Origin: Pyrenochaeta sp. MPI-SDFR-AT-0127 | Lineage: Eukaryota; Ascomycota; Dothideomycetes; Pleosporales; Cucurbitariaceae | NCBI GenBank assembly: GCA_020747015.1 | Contig: JAGTJM010000061.1 | Coordinates: forward strand, 62,001 to 126,000 | Direction of reading: 5' to 3' | DNA length: 64,000 nucleotides | Shown: positions 34,058-46,453 of the stretch, piece after piece | Position numbering within the stretch: position 1 is the stretch's first letter | Layout: each line of letters starts with the position of its first letter | The notes under the pieces: generated by a model | What the model saw: only the letters and a program-made list of their open reading frames with translations | What the model was told of the DNA's origin: nothing | The model's database searches: none | Translations under genes and position numbers: made by a program

Positions 34058-36076
34058 ATGGGTAGGCCGCCCTTCCTTGTGTGCGCAATTTGCAGGCGTC
34101 ACTTGCCCCAGGCGGCTTTTTTGCCCCGCTCTGTACCGCACCACCGTCGACGACACCATGGCTAACGGCAATCATCGCAGCGCCCAAGAAGAAGGAGCAG
34201 CAGAAAATGTCCCTGGGAGACTTCCTAGGCGACCAATGTACGCACCCCACCCTCGCCTGTCCCGCCTTCAACCCCCCTCCAAGACTGACCGACTGTAGCG
34301 CTGGGATCATGGGCTGACGAGATGGAGGATGCGCCAATGCCTGGTAAGCAGCACACTTCCAGCTGTTTGAGTGTCGTCGAGTACTGACAGCCGCAGGCGG
34401 AGCAGGTATTACACACCCCGTCGACCTTGACAGCGCCTATATCCCGCCCATGGCCATACTCACATGTTGCTAGGTAGTGCTCGTACCGGCTATGGAGGCG
34501 ACAGACCTTCCTATGGCTCTGGAGGCGGCTTCGGCGCTGACCGCGGCGGCAGCTTTGGTAGGCGCATCCCCAAAGCCCTTTTTCCGGCGTCCGCTAATGT
34601 CTGCTCGCAGCCGACCGAGGATTTGCAGTGCGCGAGGAGCTCCCCCTCCCCTCGAAGCCCCCGTACACGGCACATTTGGGCAACCTGTCCTTCGATGCTA
34701 CCGAGGGTGACGTCAACGACTTTTTCAGTGGGTGTGAGGTCACCAACGTGCGCATTGTCGAGGACAAGCTGGACCGCAAGCCCAAGGGCTTTGGTTACGT
34801 TGAGTTTGGCAGTGTAGATGGCCTGAAAAAGGCCCTCGATCTGTCTGGCACACAGTTCCAGGGTAGAAATATCAGGGTCAGCGTTGCCGAACCCCGTATG
34901 TCCCAGCTTATTACCTCTTAAAACGCTATCGCTAACCATTCCACAGCCAAGGATCGTCCTGAAGCCAGAGATATCACCGACTGGACTCGAAAAGGACCCC
35001 TTCCTGACCTCCCCGGTCAGCGCCGCACATCCGACCGAGGCGGCTTCAACCGTGGCCGTGACTTTGATGCTGGTTCTGATGCCGGCAGCGAACGTGGTGA
35101 ACGCCGCCGCCCTCCTCCTTTTGCGAGCGATGGAAAGGAGCGTGACTTTGGCAACTGGGAGCGCAAGGGCCCGCTCTCTCCTGCACCGCAATCTGGTCCC
35201 CCAAGGGAAGGTGGCAGGCCACGAACCTTTGAAGGAGGTCCCCGCGAGGGCCGCAGACAGTCTCCAGCTTGGGGCGAGGGCCAAGGAAACGATGGCTCCC
35301 GTGGGCCTCGCCGCGAATTCCAGCCGAGCGAGAAGCCACAGTACGAGAGGCAGCCTACTGCCCCAGAGCTCGACAACCAGTGGCGAACCAAGATGCGTCC
35401 CGATGCTGCTGCTCAGTCGCCCACAGGCACACCTGATGCTAGCGTTCCTTCGTCTCCCGCGCCTCAACCCTCTGCACCTGCTACTCGTCCCAGACTGAAT
35501 TTAGCAAAGCGAACAGTATCCGAGGCTCAGCCCGCCCCAGAATCAGCTAGTTCTGACAAGCCAAACCCGTTTGGCGCTGCCCGTCCCATCGACACTGCCA
35601 CACGTGAAAAAGAGATTGAGGAGAAGCACAAGCTCGCATTGCGCCAGAAGAAGGAGGCAGAAGACAAGGCCCGTGAGGAGAAGAAGGCGAAGGAAGCCGC
35701 AGAAAGAGCTGCCGCAAAGGACTCAACTCCCGCCAAACCGGCCGAGAAGAAGGACGAAGGTGGCGAGGACAAGCCGCGTGCAAACTTCGAGATCCTTCAG
35801 CGTGTTGGAGAAGAGGGTGAGCCTGAAGGCCAAGACGAGGATGCCAACGGCGAGATCGTCGATGACAAGGCAGTGAAGCCACAGGAAGCTGTCCGCGAGG
35901 CCCCCAAGGCTCAAGGCTCATGGAGGCGGAAGTCAAATACTCCTGCAGAGCCAGCTGAGACCACAACTGAGACTCTTGATGATGACGGCTGGAGTACTGT
36001 TACCAAGCCCGTGAAGAACGTCAAGAGCAACCGTCGTGGAGGAGGAGGAGCTCCTGCTCGCGCCATTGCGTCCTAG
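34058..36076 (+). CDS. Eukaryotic translation initiation factor 4B (eIF4B/Tif3-like), RRM protein
   Basis: RNA-binding initiation factor that stimulates eIF4A helicase during ribosome scanning. Exons 34058-34061, 34181-34237, 34299-34343, 34397-34405, 34474-34557, 34611-34895 and 34947-36076 sum to 1614 nt (537 residues). The N-terminus (APKKKEQQKMSLGDFL, then SWADEMEDAPMPGG) is typical of fungal eIF4B. The RRM at about residues 75-160 has RNP2 (AHLGNLSF) and RNP1 (KGFGYVEF). An Arg/Gly/Asp-rich repeat region follows, then a Lys/Glu-rich coiled region and a C-terminal DDGWSTVTKP block. Exon 1 carries only ATGG and exon 4 only 9 nt. An acceptor 6 nt earlier (after GACAG) would make exon 4 15 nt and also keep the frame. 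Confidence 0.92.
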
Positions 36077-37160
36077 GTGGATGTTTCGAATGGCTAGGAC
36101 CGGCCCTTTCTGCCCGTTTGCCCCGTCTTTGCATCTGGTAAGATTGCACCGTCGCGCACATTTACCGGCGTGGTGGAGTTCTTCTCTTTCTGGGGCTTTG
36201 CTGTTTGTTCATCTTTCGGACAGATGCGTTTTGTCTTACGGGTTTCGAGTATTGTTGCATCACGGCACCATTGTCGCTTCTCATTTCATGCTACCCCTGG
36301 CTAATTACGGCTGACGACGGCACGTTGACGACACTCCGCCATGAGGTCCTTTTGTTCATGGGCCTTTCACGACATACCGAACACAACCTTGTCTCTTTTC
36401 GCTCATCACCTCAAAAGTTTTGGTACCCCTCGTTGCGATACTCTGTATGCAGCTCCTGGAAGATATAGGGCTGTCACAAATTCGCATATTTTCCCTCCTC
36501 GAACGGTGCTCGCTACCTCGTCATATCTGGAGGCTTCAGGATGGATTTTAGTCATGACAAGTGTTTCTCGGAATTAGACGATATGAGTGCTCGGGCATGT
36601 ATTTAGCTACAGGCTAGAAATTCAAGGGTTATCCACTCCATTGCAGCGTCCATGAATCTGCTATCTGCGCGTGACCAGAACTGGTTTAGATCTGCCAGGT
36701 CTATCGTGATTTCATGTGTTATCGAGCACCCGGGAACTTAATTCTGTTTCTAATACCAAGATTTTAACGCCGACAAATCGACCACACATTGTAGTCCTAG
36801 TGGCGGTGGACAATGATGGTTTCAACGTCAATCTCATCTTTACAGGGTTCAGCTTCCACAACCCTTGCTCATTCGCCCCTCATACGTCAGATGTGCCCAG
36901 CCTCCGTCCAACCTTGATATCTTGCATCACCATCCATAATGCTTCCTGTCCTCTGGAACTGCCTGGGATGTCCACCATGGCTATTTGATCAAGAATTATG
37001 TTGTCATGTTTCTTGTCGACTGATTGAAGGTTCACGTTTTCATAAAGTCTGCACAAGCACGATATCATCTGAGCCTCTTGCCGCAACTCGAGGCCTACTC
37101 AAGGATTGTCTGTAACCATCTCCCAGCTATTTGCTCATTCGAACCTTGAAGACTATCACT
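36077..37160. other. Intergenic region
   Basis: 1.08 kb holding the eIF4B 3' flank and the promoter of the coiled-coil gene. No gene seen; short T-rich frames only. Confidence 0.5.
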
Positions 37161-38402
37161 ATGGCAACTGGCTCAATGGCTACAAAATCTCAATCTCCCG
37201 GCCCCAATCCAACGACAACGCAACCAGTCAAGCAAGCCAGGTCTCGAAAGGCTCAAACTCAGAATGTGTCTGCACAAGCAAATGTAGGCAGAGCGGGATC
37301 GGCGGGAGGCATCGTGCTAGAGAAAGATATTAAGGGGAAGAGCACGAGCACATCGACCCCGAAGACTGCAACACTCCAAAGTCCCGCACCCAACGAAGCA
37401 TCAACACCCATCAAACCGCGACGCAAGCCAAGGAAGCTGAACAAGGATTCGGCGCCCGAAACTGCACAGAATTCAAGTACCTCAGCGAGCACCAAGAAGG
37501 ATACAGATACTACTGCAAATGTCGAATTGGAGGAACTGAAATCGCGGGTCAGGGGCCTGGAGGCGAAGGTCGAGCAACTGTACAATAGTGGAGATGTGCG
37601 AGGCGGTCGTTCACCACGGCGAAGAGGTAAAGGGCGGAAGGGATCATCCTCCACGCAAGTTCCGACCGTCAGCACTGTAGCCAACAGTGCTGCCAAAGTA
37701 CAAGAGATAGGAGACGAGGAGGAAGAAGCAGATGAAGAGCTTGTGAGACTGGAGGGCGAACTTGAGGTTGCACGCCAGGATCTCGAAGCATACCGCCCAC
37801 GCAACCGACGCACAATTTCCCAGGATACAGACAATGTGGAAGAGATACATCGATCTGGAGTTGGTCTTGAAGATACCGCAAACAATAATAATAGGCATGT
37901 AACCCTTTCAGGCAGTTATCGCATCCCACTCCCTACGAACGTTTCCCTAGATGATGTGAAGAATATCCAGAGTGGCGTCTCAGCGGCACAGAATGTCGCA
38001 AGGAGCTTCTTGGAACAACGGCGAGCTGCTGCTGCCTTGCGAGAACAGCAGAATCCACCCGCACAGCCCACTTCTGCACCGAGCCGATCTGCAAAAGCTG
38101 CTATGCCGAGGGCGATGAGCTCGTCGATGGACGTCACTGTTGCCACGGACGGTGAGGAAGGGAAACAAAGCTGGGGTGAATGGATTGGCGGATACAGCAT
38201 GGCTATCACGAGAGCCGTGAAGAATATCGAGCATGAAGCTGCCATGGAGAGCCAGAAGGTTGCTACTGGCAGTACATCGAAGAAACCGGCACACACAGCT
38301 CGTACGACAAGTGCACCGACATCGAAGAAGAACAATGGCGCCAAAAGACCGGGAGCAAAGACAAAACTGAGCAGCGATCAGGTTCAAGGGCTGATGAGTT
38401 AG
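37161..38402 (+). CDS. Uncharacterised fungal coiled-coil protein
   Basis: Intronless, 413 residues from the ATG at 37161; the frame extends upstream only to a TTG. The first ~125 residues are Ser/Thr/Lys/Pro-rich and disordered. A predicted coiled coil (VELEELKSRVRGLEAKVEQL) covers about 130-150, then a basic patch (SPRRRGKGRKG), an acidic Glu run with a second short coil (about 195-225), and a C-terminal part with conserved-looking blocks (GSYRIPLPTNVSLDDVKNIQ, AAQNVARSFLEQRR, SWGEWIGGYSMAITRAVKNI). The last two look like amphipathic or membrane-proximal helices. I do not recognise the family and propose no function. Confidence 0.8.
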   Translation: MATGSMATKSQSPGPNPTTTQPVKQARSRKAQTQNVSAQANVGRAGSAGGIVLEKDIKGKSTSTSTPKTATLQSPAPNEASTPIKPRRKPRKLNKDSAPETAQNSSTSASTKKDTDTTANVELEELKSRVRGLEAKVEQLYNSGDVRGGRSPRRRGKGRKGSSSTQVPTVSTVANSAAKVQEIGDEEEEADEELVRLEGELEVARQDLEAYRPRNRRTISQDTDNVEEIHRSGVGLEDTANNNNRHVTLSGSYRIPLPTNVSLDDVKNIQSGVSAAQNVARSFLEQRRAAAALREQQNPPAQPTSAPSRSAKAAMPRAMSSSMDVTVATDGEEGKQSWGEWIGGYSMAITRAVKNIEHEAAMESQKVATGSTSKKPAHTARTTSAPTSKKNNGAKRPGAKTKLSSDQVQGLMS

Positions 38403-39310
38403 TATACACGAAAAATTGTAGATGTAATCTTTAGTGATGATGATCAATGGGTTCTGCGTAGGATGATGATTGTGTGGTGCAATTTAGTTCCGACAATCTG
38501 CGCCATCACTTTGAGCGCATTGCTTGACAATGGGAATTATATACAGCTCACACACTAGCACAACATGAAGCGAACATGTAATATGTAGCCGTAGTAGGTT
38601 TTTGGTTTGTTCAGATCCGGTGTCCACCAGTACATAACGTGTTATGTAGAAGATGTTGTCGTTTTACCTAATAATAAAGAGTGTTAAAAATGTTACCAAA
38701 CAATAGCTACATATAGGGAAGGTACCTCCCAACAAGAAAATTACCCACAGTCGTGAAGAAAATTCCAGACTATAGCGTTGGAGGAAGAGTAGATGCATGA
38801 GACTACTACTCTACGATGACTTGGGCAAAGTCTGAATTCAAACACTGCGTAGAGAAACAATTTGGGTGTAGCTGTGTGTGAGTATCCAGCTTTTAGTAGC
38901 AGGCCACGAATAGAAGTTCGGTATGGAGGTGATAGCCTACGAAAACCGAATGAATGAGATGTGCTTCAATACTAGTTAGCAGATCTGTTAACAAGCTGTA
39001 GCATAGACTTCTTAAAGATTGAGGTACAGCTAAAGGCAAACATGCAAATTTAAGAATAAGGCTCAAAGTAGGAGTGTACTAACACGGCTGATTATAGCAA
39101 GGCAGTAATTCAGCATGCCAATTCATAGGCGCCAAAATTCAGGCAACAGCAAGGCCAGTGACAACACTCGCACAAATGAAAGCATGCGTGTAAGATATAA
39201 GCAGAAATGCTGATCAATTGAGACAGCCAATGGTCCTTCTATAGTGGGCCTCTATCACATTTCCTTTTAAACAGTAGCGTCCAGACGTCTCGTATCCTTC
39301 TTCTATGTGT
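38403..39310. other. AT-rich intergenic region between convergent genes
   Basis: 908 nt between two convergent gene ends. AT-rich, with no open frame of note. Nothing else seen. Confidence 0.55.
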
Positions 39311-42300
39311 CTAGGCATCTAATCCATCTCTTTCCACTAGTCGTCTAACAATATCCACAACCTCCCTTTCGCGTTCACTCATACCCTTCCCTGGCGCTCT
39401 TACCATGCCATCCAGCACCCTATCCAACATTCCCCTCAATCTTGAGACCAATACCCCAATTCTTGCCCAGCCTCTAAGCCGAATCCACTCATCAATGACC
39501 AAACCACGTCCGAGTGTATCCACCTGGATTTGTCCAGCAAACATGAGCAGGCTGTACGCGTTGAATGGCGTAATGTCACGAATGAAGATTTTTGATGTAG
39601 CCATCTTGTTGAAGTAGGCGATGAACGATGCGTTTGATGGAAATGTCTGGGATGAGAAGAGTGTTGATGAGGGGTGCACAAATATCCGGCCGTTTTCCTG
39701 ATTAAAGTATTTAATCTCTCGAGCTTCTGGGTCAAGTTCCACGGCACCGGCAATGCCAGCGGCGAATTTCTTGTCTGGGAGCTGAATACGTGCAATCTGC
39801 GGATTGAACGATCCTGCAATAAGTGCACGCAGAAGAGCATCATTGGTGTTGTGCTTGTTGTAAACTCCGTGCGTTGACGTATTGGTCGAGGAGTATGTGG
39901 TGGGAATGAACGAAATCTCCTTGAGAGCGGATAGGTATTGTGATCGATTGGACGCAATGTCAAACATGGTCTGTGGGGATAACCTATTATCTTGACACCA
40001 GAAACGCAAGTCTCGCGTCGAGGTGCCTTTGTTACGCAGCGCAGACCATTGTTCGAATGCTCTCAGATCAACAAGCAGGTCTCCCTGATTGTTTGAGAAC
40101 GATGCGCGGATGCGATTAAATGCTTCTCGCGTCTCTTGGTCTCGTTCCCGAGGAGACATGAAGGGACTGCGGGTGGTCAGAACGGAGGCTATGGTGAGTG
40201 CAGCTTCAAGACAGCCAAATGTAGCGCCATAAACCAGCAGCTTGCCCAGCCGCAGGTCAGCTGGAATCATAGATAAATGGCGCCCGAGAGCGGTGAGCTC
40301 ATCGTCAGTTATAGCACCCATCTGCGAAAGCAATTTGACGGCACCTTCGACAGCTGTACTTTCTGGTGGAGTGAGGGCAGAAGCCAGGAAGCCAGTGACA
40401 TCCTGCACACCCATGGCCTTGATGGACAAACACATCTGCTCCAACGGCACACGCCGTATCTCCGGCTCGGGTCGCTCCATCATCTTTGCTTCAGCGTTGC
40501 GCGTGTATAGCTTGAAACATTCTCCGGCACGAACACGGCCCGCCCTACCACGCCTTTGCTTGCATGCGGCTCTTGAGGCCCAAGTTTCAGCAAGGCGGAC
40601 CATATTGTTCTGCGGGTCGTAGCTGGTTTCTTTGACACGGCCTGTGTCGATAACTGCCACGATGTCTTCAATCGTGATCGAAGTTTCGGCTACATTAGTG
40701 GCAGCGATGACCTTTCGTTTCCCAGGAGGTGGTAGTGGGAAAACCCGCTTTTGCTCCACGGGGAGAAGCGATGCATGAAGCGGGAGAGCATAGAGATTAG
40801 AGAAATGACTCAGAGCCTGGAGAGTCCTGTCGATCTCCATTGTGCCTGGCAAAAAGATCAGAATTCCACCGTCTTTAGGTCCAAGTTGGTGGTCAATATA
40901 ACAAACAGTCTCCGCAATGAGATCATAGTTGATACCAAACCCAATGCTTCGAAGATTAGCAGACAATGACTTCTCTCCTACTTCATCCTCGTCACCTATG
41001 GCACTACCTTTGAAGCCAGTAAAGTGGACAATATCGTCAACGTAATAGTCTTGCACAGGATGGGTCCGACCCTCGATCTCGACGCGGCCTACCGGCCCCA
41101 CGCTCTCAAAGTAAGCTTCAAAGACTTCAGCATCCAATGTTGCGCTCATCAATATAACCTTGAGGTCTTTTCGAGTACGCAGAATCTGTCGGAGCAGTAC
41201 AAGAAGGAAATCAGTATCCAGACTGCGTTCGTGGACCTCGTCGACAACGACATGGCTCACATCTGCAAGAGCAGCAACGACGTCATCTGAATTACCGCCA
41301 GATGTTTGGAGTCGTCGAAGAAGGACACCAGTCGTTACGAAGGTGATCTTGGTTATGCCTGGCTTTTGCTTTGAATCGCCTCGGATCGTGTAGCCAATCT
41401 CATCGCCGACCTGAGAGCATCGCTCATCAGCCACCCGGTCAGCGAGACCAAGTGCAGAAATCCTACGCGGCTGTGTGCAGATAATGTTTGCGACAGCACC
41501 GAGTTGTCTCTGTATCAAATCATCCAGGACAAATTGTACAGATTGGGTAGATTTTCCGGAGCCTGTTTCACCGGAGATAATCGTGACTTGGCATCGATTG
41601 ACTGTTCGGACGATATCTTCTTTCAACCTCCAAGCTGGAAGAGATTGTCGCACGTTCATCATCTTCTGTTGGGCCGCGGCTCCTTGTTTAGCTTGCCAAT
41701 CTGACAAAATCTTTAGGCTGGCTGGCTTTGCTGGCGTCCATTCTATTGGCCTACGACCACTACCTTTAACGGCTCGTCTCTGACTTTGATGATCGATAGA
41801 ATGATCTGCTGCAGTGAGACCGGAAGATACATCAGTCAACCGGCCTGGGTTCTTGAAAACCTCACCAGCGTTTTGTTGCAACCAATCCACAATGTCGTAG
41901 ATCATGGGCATCCCGATGAAATTAGCTTCCGCGTGCAAAAGCGCTTGCCTGACAATGCTCAGTCTGATATATGCCGGAATAGCTGCCTCAAAAGTGATGA
42001 TAGGTACGACAAGTGGGTATGAGCCAAACGGTTTTCTGACTTGCAATATAAGACGTTTACCCTGTTGTTTCACATCGAGTTCAATGCGACAGGTCAAAGG
42101 AGAAAGGCGAGAAAAGAGCTTGTCGTAAATTGCTCCCAATGATGACATCTCAATTTCCCATGCATCATCTTCAGGTGACTCATCTGCAGCATCAGTAATG
42201 GAAAGGGCTGCCAACTCTTGTGCAATGTCTTTGTCGTCCTCATTCGGTCGCAGGAGGCGTGCTTGTAGAAGTGCTGCTGCTTTTCTCTCATCCCCACCTT

Positions 42301-43515
42301 GACTGTCATAAGCTTCTTCGCAGAGGTCTGCAGAATATCCCGTAGCAGTGAGACGTTTGACGGCACCCTCTCGCTTGAGATTAGAGCTAGCCATACTGAC
42401 ACCAGCTACATAGCCCTCGGGCAAGCTCCAGGGTGGCAAGTCGTCTTCTGGAACATGGATGAGGAGCCATTCAATAATCTCTTCACGATCTTTACACAGA
42501 TCAGCAGCCTCTTCTACGTGGCTTCTCCGGAACCCGAGGTCGGCTATTTCATCTATGAGCCTGGTTTTCAATACTGTGTTCATCTGAATATCATTTGGAT
42601 TCCAGAGCGCATCTCTGCGAATGAGACGTTCTGCTTCCTTTCGTGTTCGCTTCCCCAGTTCAATCTTCGGGACTCGTTCCCATCCTTTCAACAACGTTCT
42701 GTTAGGAGAGGGTCCTCGAGAGCTCGGCATGACTGCGCCAGGCTGGAGATTGTGTGCTTTTTGAGCCTCCTCCTGTTGCTTCTGCCTCTTCTCTCGTGCC
42801 TTGGCTGCTGTTTCTCTAGCTTTCTCGCGCTCTGCAAACCCGAAGAAGGGGTCTGCTTCATACATCCAACCTTTGCCTTCGGCCTCATCTCTCTTCTTGA
42901 GATCCATGAAGTCTGCCTTCCAAAGATCTTTGTATGTTGGCGGTAGCATCATGTGCAGATTCTTTGCGCTAGCGACGCGAAAGAGGGTATAGGCTGCAGC
43001 GAAATTGCGAGCTTCCACTGCAGTAGGCTGATGTGCCTTGTCCTCGAGCTCGGTTGGGATCTTGATCGGTGGAAGAGTGGTAGTCTCTCGCGTTTTTTGG
43101 TTCATCTTCGACAGTACCACGGCGTAGGCAAAGTGCTTTTCGCCATCTTTACGCTAGATTATGTTAGGTGCGGTATGTAACAGCCTGGATCAAGACCTAC
43201 GATTCGGTAATCGGGCTTGCTCCAGTGTTGTTTTTGAAAATGCTCTGACAGCAAGTTGACAGGCAGCTTGCCAGTCCAAGAAGCACCAGCAATCAGAGTC
43301 CTAGTATCCGGCTTCTTGGGTCCATCTTCGGGCTGCCCTGTTGAAGCCTTTCCCTTGCCCTTACTGTCGTCTTGCACAGCATCTCCATTGCCTGAGTTCG
43401 CGCCCTTTTTCTTTTTCGGCTTCCCATCCCCAAACACAATAAAACTGGTGTCTTCTTCAGGTGGCACCGTTTTCTTTGCGGGTTTCCCGCGCGGCGGGTG
43501 AGCATTTTTGGGCAT
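39311..43515 (-). CDS. DEAH-box RNA helicase with RWD/UBA domains (DHX29/DHX57-like)
   Basis: ATP-dependent RNA helicase. Exons 43515-43201 and 43153-39311 give 1385 residues. Order: Lys-rich N-terminus; dsRBD-like segment (about 75-120, GASWTGKLPVNLL to DGEKHFAYAVVLS, joined by the 47-nt intron); two UBA-like helical repeats (about 285-395); an RWD-like region near 440; RecA1 with Walker A GETGSGKST (about 629), DEVH (about 744) and SAT (about 773); RecA2 with QRRGRAGR (about 972); then HA2 and OB-fold domains. Human DHX29 and DHX57 share this plan; DHX29 helps 40S ribosomes scan structured 5' leaders, and a similar role is an inference. Divergent from aprataxin, 451 nt apart. Confidence 0.93.
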
Positions 43516-43966
43516 CGTTTCGAGTCTGCAGGATCAGGATATTGAAGTTCAACGTCTCCATGGAGACCACACTGCTTCGGAAGAGAAGATTTGAGAAAAC
43601 TAGATCGTCTGTGGGCGAGAAAGGGCGGCCTCGCTAACAGAAGGGCTCAGATGTCGTGTCTGAGTAGTCGCCGCTTTTGGGAGTGCCTGTACGGGACAGG
43701 AAGAATCTGGCATGAGTGCGCAGCCATTCCTGGAATCTCGTCACTCTCAAGTGGTGTCTCAAAGCAATCCGAAATTCCGACGAATTGCGGGAATGCGCTT
43801 TGGCCACCGCGCTCTTTCCGAACCTCGTCATCGCATCTGGCAGACACAACTCGACAGACACACGGCTCGTAGTTTCCAGCAGTGCGCAGAGGGACAATTG
43901 AGGATAGTCGTGACAGACCAGTTGCATGATCGTGAGACTGCGTAATAACCCAGGGCCCAATTAACC
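43516..43966. promoter_or_regulatory. Divergent promoter of the helicase and aprataxin genes
   Basis: 451 nt between opposite start codons. Short frames overlap on both strands but none resembles a gene. No defined motif claimed. Confidence 0.5.
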
Positions 43967-45024
43967 ATGTCTCCCACTACCAGCAGCAATTCACGCAGGG
44001 AGCAATCTCACGATGCAATCACTGCAGAAGAGATATCAGGAGCCGAAGCGCCGAAACCTCAGAATCTGTCTACAAGCCCATCATCAGAAAAAAGGCCTAA
44101 TGCATGTACGTTTCCAATCAAGGGCTCAACCCGACCGGAGGAAGACAACAGCTTACGGTGTAGTCACAGAACTCATGTCGAACGCAAAGAAACCAAAACC
44201 TTCCGCCGCACCCGTCGCGCAGCCTCTTGGAGCCTTCTCAAAGACTAAGAGTGTGCTTACAAGCTTTGACCCGCGAAATGGGTTAGGCATATACATCGAG
44301 AAGCCCGAGACCAACCCTGAGGGCAGGGTAGTCGAGTACGATGACGATTTTGTTGTGATCAACGACAAGTATCCCAAGGCAAGGTGAGTTTTATAAGACT
44401 GTTCTGGGTCATTAGCTTTACGGGATTCATAAGTGTTGACAGTGCCTCAGCGTACATCTTCTCCTCATCCCACGAAATCCCGCCTACTCCTCTCAGCACC
44501 CTCTCCATGTACTCTCCACAGATGCCGACTTTCTCATTCAAATACGCGAACGCGTCGCTCGTCTCAAGGTGCTCGCAGCCTCTGAGCTTCGTCGTCAATA
44601 CGGGCACCTCAGTGTCTCAGATACGCCATACCAGGAAGCTCTGGAGACAATGATGAGCTCACCAGACCCGCCGCCGCCACCCGAGGAACGTGCTGCCCGT
44701 CTACCACGCGGCCGCGACTGGCTGTCTGACATCGTAGCTGGCGTCCATACCCATCCATCCATGAACCATCTACATATCCATATCATTAGCCGCGACATGA
44801 GCTCCCCGTGGATGAAGCACAAGAAGCACTACTTGAGCTTCACCACGAGCTTTCTAGTGCCTTTGGAGGACTTCCCGCTGGAAGAAGGGAGTAAGAGGTT
44901 TCATCCGGGGGACTGGCCAAACTGGGACATGGTATGTTGGCGTTGTGGGAAGAACTACAAGAATAAGTTTAAGGCATTGAAGGAGCATCTAGAGGATGAG
45001 TTTGATGCGTGGAAACAGGAATAA
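43967..45024 (+). CDS. HNT3: Aprataxin-like DNA deadenylase (Hnt3), HIT domain plus C2H2-type zinc finger
   Basis: Nuclear repair enzyme that removes AMP from abortive DNA-ligation intermediates (5'-adenylated ends). Exons 43967-44105, 44164-44383 and 44451-45024 give 310 residues. The disordered N-terminus ends in RPNAFTELMS; the HIT domain runs from about residue 75 (VEYDDDFVVINDKYPKA-SVHLLLIPRNP) to the histidine triad HLHIHII (HPSMNHLHIHIIS). Residues near 280-305 form the aprataxin zinc finger (CWRCG followed by LKEHLEDE). Intron 2 uses the second of two AG acceptors (CCTCAG, not TTGACAG), because only that one restores the frame into VHLLLIP. Residues between the HIT core and the triad include a Pro-rich insert. 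Confidence 0.93.
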
Positions 45025-45480
45025 TTTCACATGTTGGCGTGATGCAGCAATAGTGCATACTTTACGTACTTTGGTCGTAGTGCGTGGGCAGGCTCGTGCA
45101 AACTGAAGTGGTGTTCACATCTGCCTCGTATATCACATGAAACTAGAAGATCCATCGAGGTCTCCTGACGATATGATTCTATTTCCCTTATAGTATACAA
45201 AAGACTGCTCAACTTTTAATATCGTGATAGAATACATTTTGATGGCCAAGTTGTTCATGTAAATGTACGCTGCCGTAGCGCCCCCAGCAGCGCAATAGAT
45301 TCAGCGTCCTAACTCTCCTTATGATCCTAAGGATGGACTACATATCCAACCATACCCTGTCGATATCCAAAGCAGGACTGCCCAGCTCTGTTCCGTACCA
45401 GAAGACATCCGAGTCGTGTCTTCTGATCATGGACGTGCTTGTGCTATCCAATTATCCCATCCTAGATTGTCGCAAGTAGT
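45025..45480. other. Intergenic region between convergent genes
   Basis: 456 nt between the aprataxin and Irc22-like stop codons. Only chance short frames; presumed 3' untranslated sequence. Confidence 0.55.
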
Positions 45481-46453
45481 TTAAGCCTTGGGCTTGGACT
45501 TGGGAGTGCCGCTACGAACACGTTTGGCCTCGGGCCGCTGGAGATGAGCAGCGGGAATCCAGCTCTCGTCGTATGCCTTAGCTCCAGTAGTGACGGCAGG
45601 GCCATCAGCACCAACGACAGCAACCTGGTCAGCGGGATCAACCTTCTTGGTGCCAGCCGAAGACTTCTTCGCGCGTTCGCCACCCTTGCCACGACCCTTC
45701 TTCTGGGGAAAGAAAGTGGTAATCCAGGTGTTGTAGATGAAGTAGACAGTTCCGCCGAAAGCGCCGAGGAGGACGAGATACAAGAAGATGCTAGTGGTAT
45801 GTTAGGCAATTTGCGAAATCGGCTGAAGGGTCATGTGGTGGGCAGTATGTGACAAGGACTGTGGAGTGCGCATTGGTTACATACATCTGGGGGTCAAAGA
45901 AGCTGGTGGGCGCCTCAACAATGCTGACAGTCTCGTTGTAAACCGGGACAGTGTAGATGGCGTTCTTGCTGTCCCTCAAGACAGCAACGAGGTGCAAACG
46001 CAGGTCTTGGGGATGAAGTTCGGTGCTGAAGGTGTAGGGAACCGTCTCCTCAGCGCCCGCAGGAATTTCAATCGAGTAGCGCTGGGCAGTGAGGTTGCGA
46101 ACAATCTGGCTCTGCCCAGCGACTTCCTGGACCAGCGAGCCACCGACGACGGAAACGCCAATGGGCGTGGGTTCGTCATTGGTGATGGAAAGACGAGCTT
46201 CGGTAGTATGGCCATTGATAAGCTTGACGCCAAAGATCTCCGACTGCGGGAAGGAAACCGAGACGGCGACCTTGAGATTGGGCGTCTGCGGCTCGTCGTC
46301 CAACTCTGTGACCTGCTCGACCTGAAGCACGTGGATGTCAGTGAATTGATGTCATGGACTCGTCAGGGCGGGAGAGCTCACGTCGATGGCAGCGAAGGCA
46401 CCGAGGGCGCGCAGAGAGAGCAAGAGCAGAGAGGAGAGCTTCCAGGAGACCAT
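45481..46453 (-). CDS. TRAP-alpha/SSR1-like ER membrane protein (Irc22 family)
   Basis: ER type I membrane protein related to the alpha subunit of the translocon-associated protein complex, annotated in many fungi as Irc22. Exons 46453-46382, 46321-45885 and 45790-45481 give 272 residues. A cleavable signal peptide occupies about residues 1-21, followed by a luminal beta-sandwich (about 25-170, with KVAVSVSFPQSEIFGVKLING and the FDPQ block). A single membrane segment (about 171-192, FLYLVLLGAFGGTVYFIYNTW) and a Lys-rich cytosolic tail follow. The last intron (94 nt) splits the Ile codon just before the membrane segment. The tail differs from metazoan SSR1, so the exact function is inferred from the family. 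Confidence 0.87.

Noticed and set aside
34156..34298. Alternative eIF4B start at the ATG inside the first intron
   Set aside because: That frame does not continue into the conserved MSLGDFL block; the spliced 4-nt exon does.
34511..35467. 318-codon minus-strand frame opposite eIF4B
   Set aside because: It mirrors the Arg/Gly-rich coding bias of eIF4B on the other strand and shows no domain.
37259..37885. 208-codon Ser-rich minus-strand frame
   Set aside because: Antisense shadow of the Ser/Glu-rich coiled-coil gene.
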